Shown: positions 24,065 to 33,747, counted from the stretch's first letter. The stretch is DNA of 64,000 nt from Clostridia bacterium (GCA_017517865.1 JAFWYB010000003.1:22066-86065), one strand, 5' to 3'. Numbers and translations are program-made. The notes: generated by a model from the letters alone, not told the origin.

Positions 24065-25180
24065 ATGAACAGATATTTCAAACATACTCCTGCAGTTTTT
24101 GCAGTTGACAAGTACTATCAGATTATGATGCCATGCGAAGGTTCCTGCTTTTTCTTTGTAAAGGTTGGAGATAAATTTTATTATGATGAATCAAACGGAA
24201 TCATGTGTTCAAGGAGTAAAATACATAGGGTAGAAGTGCCGTCGGATGAGCTTGATAAAGCCGGAGAATATACTGTTTGCATCCGACCGATTATCATAAG
24301 AAAAGCATACTTTTCAAAAACAAAAAAGGTGATTGAAAAGACATATAAATTTTACCCCATACCCGAAAACAACATCAGAGTATATCATATCGCTGATGCC
24401 CACAATAATATTGAAGAGCCGATAAAAGCTGCAGAAACTTTCGGAAGCATTGATTTTCTGATTTTAAATGGTGATGTTATTGAGGACAGCAACAATCCCG
24501 CGAATTTTATGAACATATATGTAATTGGTTCCCGTTTGACAAAAGGTGAGAAACCTATAATTTTCTCAAGGGGCAACCATGATTTAAGGGGTAATTTTGC
24601 TGAGAAGTTTGCAGAATATACACCTACTCATCTGGGCAACACGTATTACAGCTTCCGCCTCGGTAATATCTGGGGAATTCTGCTTGACTGCGGTGAAGAC
24701 AAGAACGATGACCACGAAGAATACGGTTACACGGTTGCATGCCATGTGTTCAGAGAACGTCAGACAGATTTCCTGAAAAAAATAATCGAAAATAAAGAAA
24801 GCGAATACGAGGCCGAGGGCGTAAAACACAGACTTGTTATTTCTCACAACGCTTTTGTTCACAGATATCAGCCTCCATTTGATATCGAACAGGATATTTT
24901 TGCCGAATGGTCGAAGCTTCTCAGAGAAAATGTAAAACCTGAGGTTATGATTTGCGGCCATGCACATGAGTTGAATATTTATTATCCAGAAAACAGCGAA
25001 TGGAACACCAACGGCAGCATTTGTCCCGTTGTGATCGGCAGCACGGTTGAAAAGAATAAGCCTGTTTATTTCGCAGGTTGCGGTTATGTTTTTAATGATG
25101 AAAATATTGATATTATTTTCACAGACAGCAACGGTGAAGTGTTAAGAAAAGAACAATTGCACTTTGAAAATAAATCATAA
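24065..25180 (+). CDS. Calcineurin-like metallophosphoesterase with N-terminal beta domain (cytoplasmic)
   Basis: The 371-residue protein starts at ATG 24065, seven bases after an AAGGAG-T-rich leader; an upstream in-frame ATG inside GH37 is less likely. Residues 1-100 form a beta-rich domain. The phosphoesterase core follows with metal-binding motifs: HIADAHNN, LNGDVIED, SRGNHDLRG, ISHNAF and CGHAHE. The protein has no signal peptide. Related proteins with a similar N-terminal domain often occur in glycan loci and are annotated only as metallophosphatases. The substrate may be a phosphorylated sugar or lipid-linked glycan; this is unproven. Confidence 0.8.
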   Translation: MNRYFKHTPAVFAVDKYYQIMMPCEGSCFFFVKVGDKFYYDESNGIMCSRSKIHRVEVPSDELDKAGEYTVCIRPIIIRKAYFSKTKKVIEKTYKFYPIPENNIRVYHIADAHNNIEEPIKAAETFGSIDFLILNGDVIEDSNNPANFMNIYVIGSRLTKGEKPIIFSRGNHDLRGNFAEKFAEYTPTHLGNTYYSFRLGNIWGILLDCGEDKNDDHEEYGYTVACHVFRERQTDFLKKIIENKESEYEAEGVKHRLVISHNAFVHRYQPPFDIEQDIFAEWSKLLRENVKPEVMICGHAHELNIYYPENSEWNTNGSICPVVIGSTVEKNKPVYFAGCGYVFNDENIDIIFTDSNGEVLRKEQLHFENKS

Positions 25181-25206
25181 TAAACTTTGACAGATAACAG
25201 ACATGA

Positions 25207-25235
25207 TTGTAATTATGTTTTGTATACGGTATAAT
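25207..25235 (+). promoter_or_regulatory. Putative promoter before the second phosphoesterase
   Basis: TTGTAA (25207-25212) and TATAAT (25230-25235) are separated by 17 bp in the 92-base gap, so the second half of the locus may have its own promoter. Confidence 0.55.
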
Positions 25236-25272
25236 AATTTCGAAAAAATAATTATTTGTAAGGGATTAAACT

Positions 25273-26610
25273 ATGGATGTAAAGAAAAATATAAACTTTT
25301 ATCTTGTTACGGATACGCACTATCTTAATAACGTGTTGGAACCCGGTGGAGAAGCCTTTGAAAAAAACATGGTCACAGAACAGTTTTTTGTTAAGGAAAG
25401 TGGTGCGATTATAAGCTCAACTTTCGACAAAATTATTGAAGACAAAGAAACTGATATTGTTATTCTTCCGGGTGACCTTGTAAAAAACGGTGAAAAAGAA
25501 AGTAATAATGGGTTTCTGAAAGAGCTTTATAGACTTAAAGAAAATGGTAAAAAAGTTTATGTTATAACAGCCGGTCACGATTATAACGACTCTGCCTATG
25601 TCTTAAAAGGTGATGGTCGTGCGCCTGTTGAGGGTACAGACTATGACGATTTGTGTGAAATGTATGGCGATTTCGGTTATGGTGATGCTATTGCATTTGA
25701 TGAGCCGACACACTCTTATGTTGTAGAAATCAGTAGTGGTGTGAGAATGCTCGCAATTCATTGTGACAGTAAGGGCCAACCAAAAGGTACGATGGATGAC
25801 AGACTTATGGCTTGGGCAAAAGAACAGCTTGATAAGGCAAGAAAAGACAACTGCTTTGTTTTTGCAATTTGTCACTATCCGATTATTCCACCTGTACCTG
25901 TTTTTGAGTTAGTTGGAGATGCAAAAATAAAGGATTGGAGAAAGATTGCTTCGTTTCTTGCTGATAACGGAGTTGAACTTGTGCTCACAGGTCATATGCA
26001 TATTCAAAGCATAAACGAGTTTTATTCAGAAAAAGGCAACCGCCTCATTGATGTATGTACATCTGCTCTTGTGGGAAGCCCTGCAAAATACAGAAAAATC
26101 ACCATAGATGAAAATTCTGTTCTTAAGGTTAAAACACTTGATGTGCCTGATTTTGGATGGGACTTAAACGGTCTTACACCTCAAGAGTATTTTGATAATC
26201 ATTTCTCTTCTGCGATTGTTGCAAGAGTACGTGGCGCACTGGGCGGTGGAAATGGAATTGTAAAGCACCTTAAGGCATTTGCAAGAAAGCGCTTTGACAA
26301 AATGACGGTTAAGTCATTAAAGCGTTTGCTTTGCTTAAAACGAGATAAAGAATTTGACAAGAAAAAGTTTTCAGATTTTGTTGGTGAAGTCGGCTTAAGC
26401 ATATTCACAGGTGATATGCCTTATGTTGAGGGGACAGCAGGATATAACCTTCTTGCAGGTATTCTTGACAGGTTTTCATTTGTGCTTAAAAAGGTTGAAC
26501 CTAAACTTAGCAAAAATGGTGAAAAAATTGATTTAAGAAGTATGCTTCTTAACACTATCGGAAACAAAAAAGACTTTTCGGATAATAATGCCGAATTTAC
26601 ACTTAAATAA
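25273..26610 (+). CDS. Calcineurin-like metallophosphoesterase with C-terminal extension
   Basis: The 445-residue protein begins with the phosphoesterase core: LVTDTHYL, LPGDLVKNG, TAGHDYND (a variant of the usual GNHD/E), CHYPII and LTGHMHIQS. An unusual ~150-residue helical, basic C-terminal part follows (about 300-445: GGGNGIVKHLKAFARKRFDKMTVKSLKRLL). No signal peptide or membrane anchor is seen. It differs from the preceding phosphoesterase in lacking the N-terminal beta domain, so it is not a simple tandem duplicate. It is likely a metal-dependent phosphatase or phosphodiesterase of unknown substrate. Confidence 0.78.
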   Translation: MDVKKNINFYLVTDTHYLNNVLEPGGEAFEKNMVTEQFFVKESGAIISSTFDKIIEDKETDIVILPGDLVKNGEKESNNGFLKELYRLKENGKKVYVITAGHDYNDSAYVLKGDGRAPVEGTDYDDLCEMYGDFGYGDAIAFDEPTHSYVVEISSGVRMLAIHCDSKGQPKGTMDDRLMAWAKEQLDKARKDNCFVFAICHYPIIPPVPVFELVGDAKIKDWRKIASFLADNGVELVLTGHMHIQSINEFYSEKGNRLIDVCTSALVGSPAKYRKITIDENSVLKVKTLDVPDFGWDLNGLTPQEYFDNHFSSAIVARVRGALGGGNGIVKHLKAFARKRFDKMTVKSLKRLLCLKRDKEFDKKKFSDFVGEVGLSIFTGDMPYVEGTAGYNLLAGILDRFSFVLKKVEPKLSKNGEKIDLRSMLLNTIGNKKDFSDNNAEFTLK

Positions 26611-26636
26611 ATTCACAATATCGTAAGGTGAATAAT

Positions 26637-29600
26637 ATGTTATATAAAAAGAACGTTGAAAAATCACTAAAAACAGAACTTTTTAAAAATCCTACATCTG
26701 AATTCCGTGGAACACCTTTCTGGGCACTTAACTCATATTTGACAAAAGAAGAATTATGCCGTCAGATAGATGTATTCAAGGAAATGGGACTCGGCGGATT
26801 TCATCTTCACGTAAGAACAGGTCTTGAAAACGAGTACCTGGGCGAGGAATATATGAGTCTCATTAAGGCTGCTGTTGATAATGCAAAGAAAGAAAAAATG
26901 CTTGCATGGCTTTATGACGAAGACCGTTGGCCATCGGGTGCTGCAGGTGGACTTGTAACAAAGGACGAAAAATACAGAAGCAGATGTCTTCTTTTCACTC
27001 CGTACAGAGAAGCCGAAAATTATGCCGTAAACACCTCCAGTTCTGAGGGTGGGAGAAGCGGAAGAGGAATGCTTATTGCCTGTTATGATGTCGTTCTTGA
27101 TAATGAAGGCTTTCTTTCTTCATATAAAAAAATCAGCGAGGACGATGAAGCTGAAGGCACAAAGTGGTACGCCCTTCTTGAAATACACACACCCTCAAGC
27201 TGGTATAACAATCAGACATATCTTGACACATTGAGCCGTGAGGCTGTTAAAAAATTCATCGAAGTAACCCATGAAAAATATAAAGACAAAGTAGGAGATG
27301 AATTTGATAAAACAGTTCCCGCTATTTTCACTGATGAGCCTCAGTTCACAAGGAAAAGAGTTCTTAACAATTCATTTGATAAAATGGATATTACAATGCC
27401 GTGGACTGATAAGGTTCCTGAGCTTTACAAAGAAATGTATGGTGAAGATATTTTTGACACCCTTCCTGAAATTTTCTGGGATAAGCCCGGCTCTGAACCC
27501 TCTGTGCACCGTTACAGATACCACGATTTTATTGCTGAATTATTTGCAACATCATTTGCCGATACTGTGGGTAAATGGTGTAATGAAAATGGAATTGCCC
27601 TTACGGGACATATGATGCAAGAGCCTACACTCAATTCACAAACAGCATCCCTTGGTGAAGCAATGCGTTCATACAGAAGCTTTAAGCTTCCCGGCATTGA
27701 TATGCTTTGCAATCGGCATGAATTTACTACTGCAAAACAGACACAGTCTGCTGTTCATCAGTACGGTTATGAGGGTATGCTTTCAGAGCTTTACGGTGTA
27801 ACAGGTTGGGACTGTGATTTCAGAACATATAAGCATCAGGGCGACTGGCAGACTTGTCTTGGCGTTACAATCCGTGTCCCTCATCTTTCGTGGTATGCGA
27901 TGAAGGGTGAAGCAAAACGAGATTATCCTGCTTCAATCCACTATCAGTCACCATGGTACAAAAAATATAATCTTATTGAAGATCATTTCGCAAGAGTAAA
28001 CACTGCACTTACACGAGGCAAGCCTGTTGTAAAAGTGGGTGTTATTCATCCCGTTGAAAGCTTCTGGCTTCATTGGGGACCTAATGACAAATCGGCAATA
28101 TTCAGAGAAAGTCTTGATGAAAGGTTTTCCAACGTTACAAAGTGGCTTCTTGAAGGTAGTATAGATTTCAATTTTATTTCAGAGTCGCTTCTCCCATCTC
28201 TTTGCGGAAAAGGAAATGCGCCCTTAAAGGTCGGCGAAATGGAATACGATGCGATTGTCGTTCCCGGGTGCGAAACCTTGAGAAAAACAACAGTTGAAAG
28301 ACTTGAGCAATTCCGTGAGAATGGCGGTAAACTCATTTTTATGGGTGATGCGCCTTCGCTCGTTGACGCTGTACCTTCTGATTATGCAAAATCACTTTTT
28401 GAAGAGAGTGAAAAAATCGACTTTTCTCGTGCATCACTTCTCACAGCACTTGAGGATGTAAGAACTCTCACAATAAGATATGCTAACGGAAAACTTACGG
28501 ATAATTACATATATCAGCTCCGTGAAGACAATGACTGCAAATGGCTTTTCATCTGCCCTTCAAAAGAACCTGATAACAAGCATATAGATAACGGTAAAGA
28601 TATTCAAATTATTCTGAATGGCACATTTTCACCTGAAATTTACAACACAGAAAATGGTGAAATTAAACCGATTAAAGCAGAATACCGAGAAGGAAAGACC
28701 ATTATTCGTTATCGTATTTTTGGTTATGACTCAATTCTTCTCAAACTCGTTGATGGTAAAACTGATTGTGAAAAAGCACAGCATATCCCTTCAACCTCAG
28801 GTGAAAAGCTTTGTGAAATGTGTGATTATGAGTTGTCTGAAGAAAATGTGCTTGTTCTTGATATGGCTGAGTGGAAGCTTGACAGTGATGAAGCTTGGTC
28901 AGAAAAGGAAGAAATTCTTCGCCTTGATAATCTTATAAGAGAACGCCTCGGAATGAACAAAAGAGGCGGACATGTTGTTCAACCTTGGGTATATGGGAAA
29001 TTGCCAAAGGACCACAAAGCAACGCTTAAATTTACGTTCAAGAGTGAAATAGATTATGATGGCGCAGTTCTTGCTCTTGAGGATGCTGATGTTGCAGATG
29101 TAATCTTTAATGGTGAAAAAATTACTCAACGAGAGGAAGGCTTCTATGTCGATATTTCAATCGGCAAAATGAAGCTCGGCAATATCGTAAAGGGTGAGAA
29201 TATACTTGAAATCACTCTTCCCTTCGGTGAAACTGCAGGTCTTGAAAATGTGTTTGTTCTCGGTGATTTCGGTGTAAGAGTAGCGGGCTCTGTTGCAGTT
29301 GTTACTGAGCTTCCCGAAAAAATAGCATTTGGTTCTTTGCTCAATCAGGGCTTTCCATTCTATTCAGGTGCAGTTACGTATAAAATGAAGGCTGTAGCAG
29401 AAAACGGAAGTCTGACAGTAACCGCAAGTGACTATATAGGTGCTCTTATTGAAGTAAGTGTTGACGGTGAAATTAAGGGCGATATTATTTATCCACCTTA
29501 CACACTTGAAATCAAAGGTATTCCTGACGGTGAACACGAGATAGGCTTAAAGCTTTATACTCACCGTTATAACTCATTCGGACCGATTCACCTTGTTAAT

Positions 29601-29711
29601 GTAAATGAAAAATGGCATGGCCCGGATGCTTGGAGAACTAAAGGAATAAATTGGAGTTATGAATATGTTCTTCGTACCACAGGTATTCTCAAAACTCCGG
29701 GCATAAGTTAA
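26637..29711 (+). CDS. GH106 alpha-L-rhamnosidase
   Basis: The 1024-residue protein has the GH106 layout. The N-terminal FRGTPFWALNSYLTKEEL and GGFHLHVRTGLENEYLG are followed by LAWLYDEDRWPSGAAGG, IFTDEPQF and LTGHMMQEPTLNSQ in the catalytic (beta/alpha)8 region. C-terminal beta domains (about 780-1024) include a galactose-binding-like fold (FNGEKITQREEGFYVDI). The family releases alpha-linked L-rhamnose from plant glycans and glycosides. No signal peptide is seen, so it likely acts on imported oligosaccharides and feeds rhaBAD. ATG 26637 has TAAGGTG six bases upstream; a GTG three codons earlier is possible. Confidence 0.9.
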   Translation: MLYKKNVEKSLKTELFKNPTSEFRGTPFWALNSYLTKEELCRQIDVFKEMGLGGFHLHVRTGLENEYLGEEYMSLIKAAVDNAKKEKMLAWLYDEDRWPSGAAGGLVTKDEKYRSRCLLFTPYREAENYAVNTSSSEGGRSGRGMLIACYDVVLDNEGFLSSYKKISEDDEAEGTKWYALLEIHTPSSWYNNQTYLDTLSREAVKKFIEVTHEKYKDKVGDEFDKTVPAIFTDEPQFTRKRVLNNSFDKMDITMPWTDKVPELYKEMYGEDIFDTLPEIFWDKPGSEPSVHRYRYHDFIAELFATSFADTVGKWCNENGIALTGHMMQEPTLNSQTASLGEAMRSYRSFKLPGIDMLCNRHEFTTAKQTQSAVHQYGYEGMLSELYGVTGWDCDFRTYKHQGDWQTCLGVTIRVPHLSWYAMKGEAKRDYPASIHYQSPWYKKYNLIEDHFARVNTALTRGKPVVKVGVIHPVESFWLHWGPNDKSAIFRESLDERFSNVTKWLLEGSIDFNFISESLLPSLCGKGNAPLKVGEMEYDAIVVPGCETLRKTTVERLEQFRENGGKLIFMGDAPSLVDAVPSDYAKSLFEESEKIDFSRASLLTALEDVRTLTIRYANGKLTDNYIYQLREDNDCKWLFICPSKEPDNKHIDNGKDIQIILNGTFSPEIYNTENGEIKPIKAEYREGKTIIRYRIFGYDSILLKLVDGKTDCEKAQHIPSTSGEKLCEMCDYELSEENVLVLDMAEWKLDSDEAWSEKEEILRLDNLIRERLGMNKRGGHVVQPWVYGKLPKDHKATLKFTFKSEIDYDGAVLALEDADVADVIFNGEKITQREEGFYVDISIGKMKLGNIVKGENILEITLPFGETAGLENVFVLGDFGVRVAGSVAVVTELPEKIAFGSLLNQGFPFYSGAVTYKMKAVAENGSLTVTASDYIGALIEVSVDGEIKGDIIYPPYTLEIKGIPDGEHEIGLKLYTHRYNSFGPIHLVNVNEKWHGPDAWRTKGINWSYEYVLRTTGILKTPGIS

Positions 29712-29868
29712 ATTGTTTCAATGTGCAAAAGACATTTTTATAATTATAAGATATTATGTTTTAATGTAGCATTTGCATAAATACTATCGTCATTATTTGT
29801 AATTCTAATATATAGTCTTTAATAAAAAAATGTGTTAAAATTAATTAAAATTAGCTTCAGGAGATGAT

Positions 29869-31404
29869 ATGATGTTTAAAAACAAAAAAACTTCTTCTTC
29901 GGAAATTCCGAAGAATGCTTTAACAGGAAATGAAGGCAAGTACATATCGAAATTCGAGTACGCCTGCGTTATGCTCGCAAGAATCGGCGGCATGTTCGGT
30001 ACAACCCTTACGGGTACACTTGCCACAGCATTCTTACACGAACTTTATTTCGGTCCTGTAGGTGTTGATTCCGATTCAATTGCGGATATTCTTGCCGTAC
30101 AGACGACAATGACAACTATTTTAGGTATTGCAATGGGTGCTATTTCCGGTATGATTATCCAGAAGTTCAGAACCCGTTGGGGCAGATATCGCCATTGGTA
30201 TGTTATTTGCCTTATTCCTATATTCACTCTTACTGCCTTATACTTCTACGTTCCCCAGGGATGGACTATTCAGCAGATGACCCTTTTCCGTTACGGAATA
30301 GCCTGCTGTCAGACTATATTCAATGCCTTTAACAATGCAGGACAGAATATTATTCAGGTTATTTCTCCCAACCCCAAGGAAAAGAAAACCGCTGCAACAA
30401 TATGGCAGTTATCTTATTATATCGGCTACGGCGGAGCTTATATTGCAACCTTTGTTTACGGTATTTTCAGCGATGACAAGAATGCGATGTATATGACACT
30501 CGCTCTTGTTGCAGCTGTTGTTACAGCCTCCGGTAACCTTATGTGTGCCTTCTTCTGTAAGGAAAGAATTGAGTTGCCTCAGAAGGAAAAGGTAAAGGTT
30601 TCAAAAACTCTTCTGTCTCTTTTCAAAGACAGAAACTACCGTGCCTTCCAGTATATGCAGTGGGGTACTAATTTTGCTATGCTCGGTAAAATGTCAACCT
30701 TCCTTGTTGCTATTACAGTAGGCTCATCAAAGAACCTTCTTCTTACACTTCCGACCGCTATCGGTACTGTTGTAGGTAATCTCATTACTACAAAGCTTTC
30801 AAAGAAGTATGAGCCTACAAAGCTTCTCAAATTCTGCGGTATCTATTCACCCGTTGCAGCAGGTGTACTCTTCGGCATCTGCTTTATTGAAGCAAAAATG
30901 GGTATCAGATTCTTCGAAGGCTGGAACAGTATATTCTTCTATGTATTCTATTTCATTTTTGGTATCGGTATCGGTATTCAGGAGCTTTCAAAATCTCACT
31001 TTGATGTTGAATTTTATGATTATCTTGAATGGAAGACAGGCGAAAGAATGGAAGCTGTTCAGGGTATTATCCCCGGTTGGATCAACTCCGGCTTCAACTA
31101 CCTCAAGGAGCTTGCTATACCCTATATGGTTGCATGGGCAGGCTATGAGTCTTCAAAGGTAGGTAACCTTGTTGAAACAATGCAGGCCCGTCCCACATAT
31201 CTTGATACTTGTCTCAAGCTTTTAGCCTTCCTTCTCTTCGGCTATACTATTGCCAACGTTATCAGAGCTGTTGTGCTCAAATTTGCCTATAATGTTGAAG
31301 GCGATAAGAAGCAACAGATGTACCGTGAGCTTGAAGTAATCAGAGCAGAGCGCCATAAGGAAAATGAATCAATCAGACAGACAAAGGAAGCCAGTGGCGA
31401 ATAA
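29869..31404 (+). CDS. GPH-family sugar:cation symporter
   Basis: The 511-residue protein has about twelve membrane helices and the glycoside-pentoside-hexuronide pattern: an N-terminal FEYACVMLARIGGMFGTTLTG, the IQKFRTRWGRYRHWYV motif between helices 2 and 3 and a central DYLEWKTGERMEAVQG motif, which is diagnostic of GPH transporters. It would import the rhamnosyl oligosaccharide or glycoside used by GH106 and GH37, coupled to Na+ or H+. Two ATGs (29869, 29872) follow CAGGAG; either fits. A 157-base gap separates it from GH106, and no strong promoter is seen there. Confidence 0.9.
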   Translation: MMFKNKKTSSSEIPKNALTGNEGKYISKFEYACVMLARIGGMFGTTLTGTLATAFLHELYFGPVGVDSDSIADILAVQTTMTTILGIAMGAISGMIIQKFRTRWGRYRHWYVICLIPIFTLTALYFYVPQGWTIQQMTLFRYGIACCQTIFNAFNNAGQNIIQVISPNPKEKKTAATIWQLSYYIGYGGAYIATFVYGIFSDDKNAMYMTLALVAAVVTASGNLMCAFFCKERIELPQKEKVKVSKTLLSLFKDRNYRAFQYMQWGTNFAMLGKMSTFLVAITVGSSKNLLLTLPTAIGTVVGNLITTKLSKKYEPTKLLKFCGIYSPVAAGVLFGICFIEAKMGIRFFEGWNSIFFYVFYFIFGIGIGIQELSKSHFDVEFYDYLEWKTGERMEAVQGIIPGWINSGFNYLKELAIPYMVAWAGYESSKVGNLVETMQARPTYLDTCLKLLAFLLFGYTIANVIRAVVLKFAYNVEGDKKQQMYRELEVIRAERHKENESIRQTKEASGE

Positions 31405-31434
31405 TAAAACAAACTGTTGAGAAAAAATATATTT

Positions 31435-31875
31435 ATGAAAATTACATCTGAAAGCACACTCTCAGAGGTACTCAAAAATCCCATCCCTTGGGATGACAGT
31501 GAAAACGCAGGCTTCACAACGGGTGCACCCTGGCTTCGTGTTAATGGTGACTATAAGCAGTGTAATGTAAAGGCTCAGCTTCAGGATGAATCAAGTACGT
31601 TTCACTATTACAGAAGGCTTATGGAACTACGCAAGAAAAACAAATCGACTTTGGTTTACGGTGATTTCAGACCTCTTGAAACAAATGACGAAACCTATTG
31701 TTTTTACAGAGAGTCAGGCGAAGGAAAGTTCTATATTGAAATGAACCTTACTGAAAACGAAATCGACAGACCAAGACAAGCTGAAGGTGAATGTGTGCTT
31801 TCAAATTATTCCCTTTCTTCAGATAAGCTTCGAGCTTATGAAGCAAATATATACAAAGTAAAAATTACTGAATAA
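31435..31875 (+). pseudogene. C-terminal remnant of a GH13 alpha-glucosidase
   Basis: The ORF (ATG 31435, or a TTG in frame at 31417) encodes only the last ~145 residues of a GH13 oligo-1,6-glucosidase-type enzyme: NPIPWDDSENAGFTTGAPWL (a variant of the family PMQWD motif), FHYYRRLMELRKKN and a C-terminal beta domain. The (beta/alpha)8 barrel with its catalytic Asp and Glu is missing, so the product cannot be an active glucosidase. No good RBS precedes it. The frame is nevertheless open, so it may be recently decayed or kept as a small beta-domain protein. Confidence 0.8.
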
Positions 31876-31887
31876 GGAGCTGGAATT

Positions 31888-33159
31888 ATGTTTAAAAAAT
31901 TGATTCTCTTTGTTTTATCACTGTTTGCAATTACCGTTACGGCAGGTGCCCTGTCCTTCGCAGCAGGAGCAGCACTTATGCCCGATAACGAAAACGTGGA
32001 TTACAGCCCCGCTGACCCTCAACAGCAGGTTGATAAAACCATAAGATTTGATTCTGAGGGTAAGCTTAAGATATTGCATATCGCTGACACTCACCTTGAG
32101 TACGACAAGAATTTTGATGCATCCATATGGGTAGTTGCAGAGGCATGCGACATTGAAAAGCCTGACCTTGTTGTGCTTACCGGCGACAATGTAAAGCCTT
32201 ATGATGACCCTGAGCAGACAAAGAAGCTCATCAACGCCCTGATGAATATTTTTCAGTCGAGAAATATTCCTGTTGCTGTAACCTTCGGCAACCACGATTC
32301 AGAGGCAGGTCCGATGACAAGAAAGGATATTATGGACTATTACAGCACCTTCCCCTGCGTAATTTCCGTTGACACGGGTGAGGAATTCAAAAACTGTGCA
32401 ACATTCAATATTCCCGTTCTTGCTTCAGACAGTGACGAAGTTAAATTCAATATCTGGGTGTTTGATTCAGGCGATTATGATGAAGATGAGCCCAGACATT
32501 ATGACCGTGTACGCACTGAGCAGATAGAATGGTACAAGGAAACCGCAGCAAAGCTCAAGGAGGAAAACGGCGGCGAAACTGTCAACTCCGTTGTTTTCCA
32601 GCATATAATTGTACCTGAGGTTTATGACGCTCTTAAGAAGATTAACTTCTGGCAGCCCTACTCAGTAAAGCATATTTACAACGAGACGGAATACTATACC
32701 TTTGACCCCAATGTTGTAAACTACGGAACTCTTAACGAGAAGCCCTGCCCCGGATACTACAACGATGGTCAGTTTGACGCTATGGTAGAAAATGGCGACG
32801 TGCTTGCTATGTTCACAGGTCACGACCATACAAACGCCTTCGGTGTAAGACATAAGGATATTGATATTTATACCTCACCTATGTCACGCTATAAGGGTCT
32901 TGCCTACACAACTCAGTACGGCTACCGCGTGGTTGAAATCGATGAAGATGACACCTCCACCTACGAAACACGTGTAGAGCGTCTTTATGATGTATTCGAT
33001 TTTGGTTATATAAAGACTGCAAGAGAGAATGGCGATAAGTATTCAGCTGCACTTTCCCTTGAGCTTGCCGTAAAGGGATTTGTTCAGAAGGTGTTTACGA
33101 AGCTCTGGCAGACAGCTGTTGAAGTTATTACAGGCAGAACAGTTGCATACCCGGACTAA
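31888..33159 (+). CDS. Secreted calcineurin-like phosphoesterase
   Basis: The 423-residue protein has a Sec signal peptide (MFKKLILFVLSLFAITVTAGALSFAAGA) and the phosphoesterase motifs HIADTHLEY, LTGDNVKP, TFGNHDSEA, FQHI and FTGHDHTN. This arrangement is typical of extracellular purple-acid-phosphatase-like enzymes of gut Firmicutes (PhoD/Icc superfamily). It may release phosphate or a phosphorylated sugar outside the cell. It is the third phosphoesterase of the locus and the only exported one. The RBS is AAGGAGCTGG just before ATG. The C-terminus is hydrophobic in part but has no clear anchor. Confidence 0.85.
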   Translation: MFKKLILFVLSLFAITVTAGALSFAAGAALMPDNENVDYSPADPQQQVDKTIRFDSEGKLKILHIADTHLEYDKNFDASIWVVAEACDIEKPDLVVLTGDNVKPYDDPEQTKKLINALMNIFQSRNIPVAVTFGNHDSEAGPMTRKDIMDYYSTFPCVISVDTGEEFKNCATFNIPVLASDSDEVKFNIWVFDSGDYDEDEPRHYDRVRTEQIEWYKETAAKLKEENGGETVNSVVFQHIIVPEVYDALKKINFWQPYSVKHIYNETEYYTFDPNVVNYGTLNEKPCPGYYNDGQFDAMVENGDVLAMFTGHDHTNAFGVRHKDIDIYTSPMSRYKGLAYTTQYGYRVVEIDEDDTSTYETRVERLYDVFDFGYIKTARENGDKYSAALSLELAVKGFVQKVFTKLWQTAVEVITGRTVAYPD

Positions 33160-33459
33160 ATCAAACAAAAAAACAGCAACGTTATTTGAAAAAAGTGAAC
33201 ATACTGATACAATATTGTACGATGTAAGAGTAAAATGTAAGGCAAGGTCTCAGCTTTGACCTTGTCGTGCTTGCATCAATGAGTAGTTCTTATCTGGATT
33301 GGAATTACAATGATCCTGAGTTGGCGGTGGCGGGAACAATAATGGCATGGGTTTGAGTTCTTGTTTGTAAGAATTGCACCGATTACTTTTTTGGCTTCTG
33401 TAGTTGGAATTGTAGCGACATATGAGAAAAGATAAATTTCAGTTTGACTGTTAGACAAA

Positions 33460-33615
33460 TTCCAATTTGGTGATTCTCAGTTGGATGTTATTGTAACTGA
33501 GAACATATTTGGTGTCATCCTTTCCGACGAAGCGTCAATGATTACATGCTCAATAGATATGATACCTTCGTCAAGTCTATGTGCCGCTTCCTACGGACTT
33601 TATGAGCCTATTCAC
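33460..33615 (+). pseudogene. leuB: leuB fragment (3-isopropylmalate dehydrogenase relic)
   Basis: From 33481 the frame reads [19 protein letters not shown] and later GLYEPIHGS, the C-terminal active-site and substrate-loop signatures of LeuB. Upstream, traces such as TVRQIP in another frame suggest a shifted start of the same region, so the gene is broken. The canonical APDIAG that follows EPIHGS is missing: from 33616 the sequence becomes a copy of a dispersed repeat. Only about 50 of ~360 residues remain. No other leucine-pathway gene is nearby. Confidence 0.8.
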
Positions 33616-33683
33616 GGTTCTAAAATGAGACCTATAGCAAACGAAAATCCGTTCTCGATAGAGGATATTTTTTGTTTAGAAAG
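33616..33683. repeat. Dispersed repeat, copy 2, fused to the leuB relic
   Basis: The block starts with GGTTCTAAAATGAGAC (33616-33631), the same core as at 17960 and 35911, and continues with AAACGAAAATCCGTTC as at 35936. Its right half (AGAGGATATTTTTTGTTT) makes an imperfect hairpin with that segment. Confidence 0.7.
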
Positions 33684-33686
33684 TGA

Positions 33687-33715
33687 TTGATTTTGTAAAG
33701 AAAAACTAGTATAAT
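33687..33715 (+). promoter_or_regulatory. Promoter of the secreted hydrolase gene
   Basis: TTGATT (33687-33692), a 17-bp spacer and TATAAT (33710-33715) lie 33 bases before the start codon. Confidence 0.7.
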
Positions 33716-33747
33716 TCGAATATAAGATTACAAAAGGAGAGATTATA

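Noticed and set aside
33276-33458. 60-residue minus-strand ORF before the leuB relic
   Set aside because: No RBS and no similarity; the region is decayed sequence upstream of the leuB fragment.
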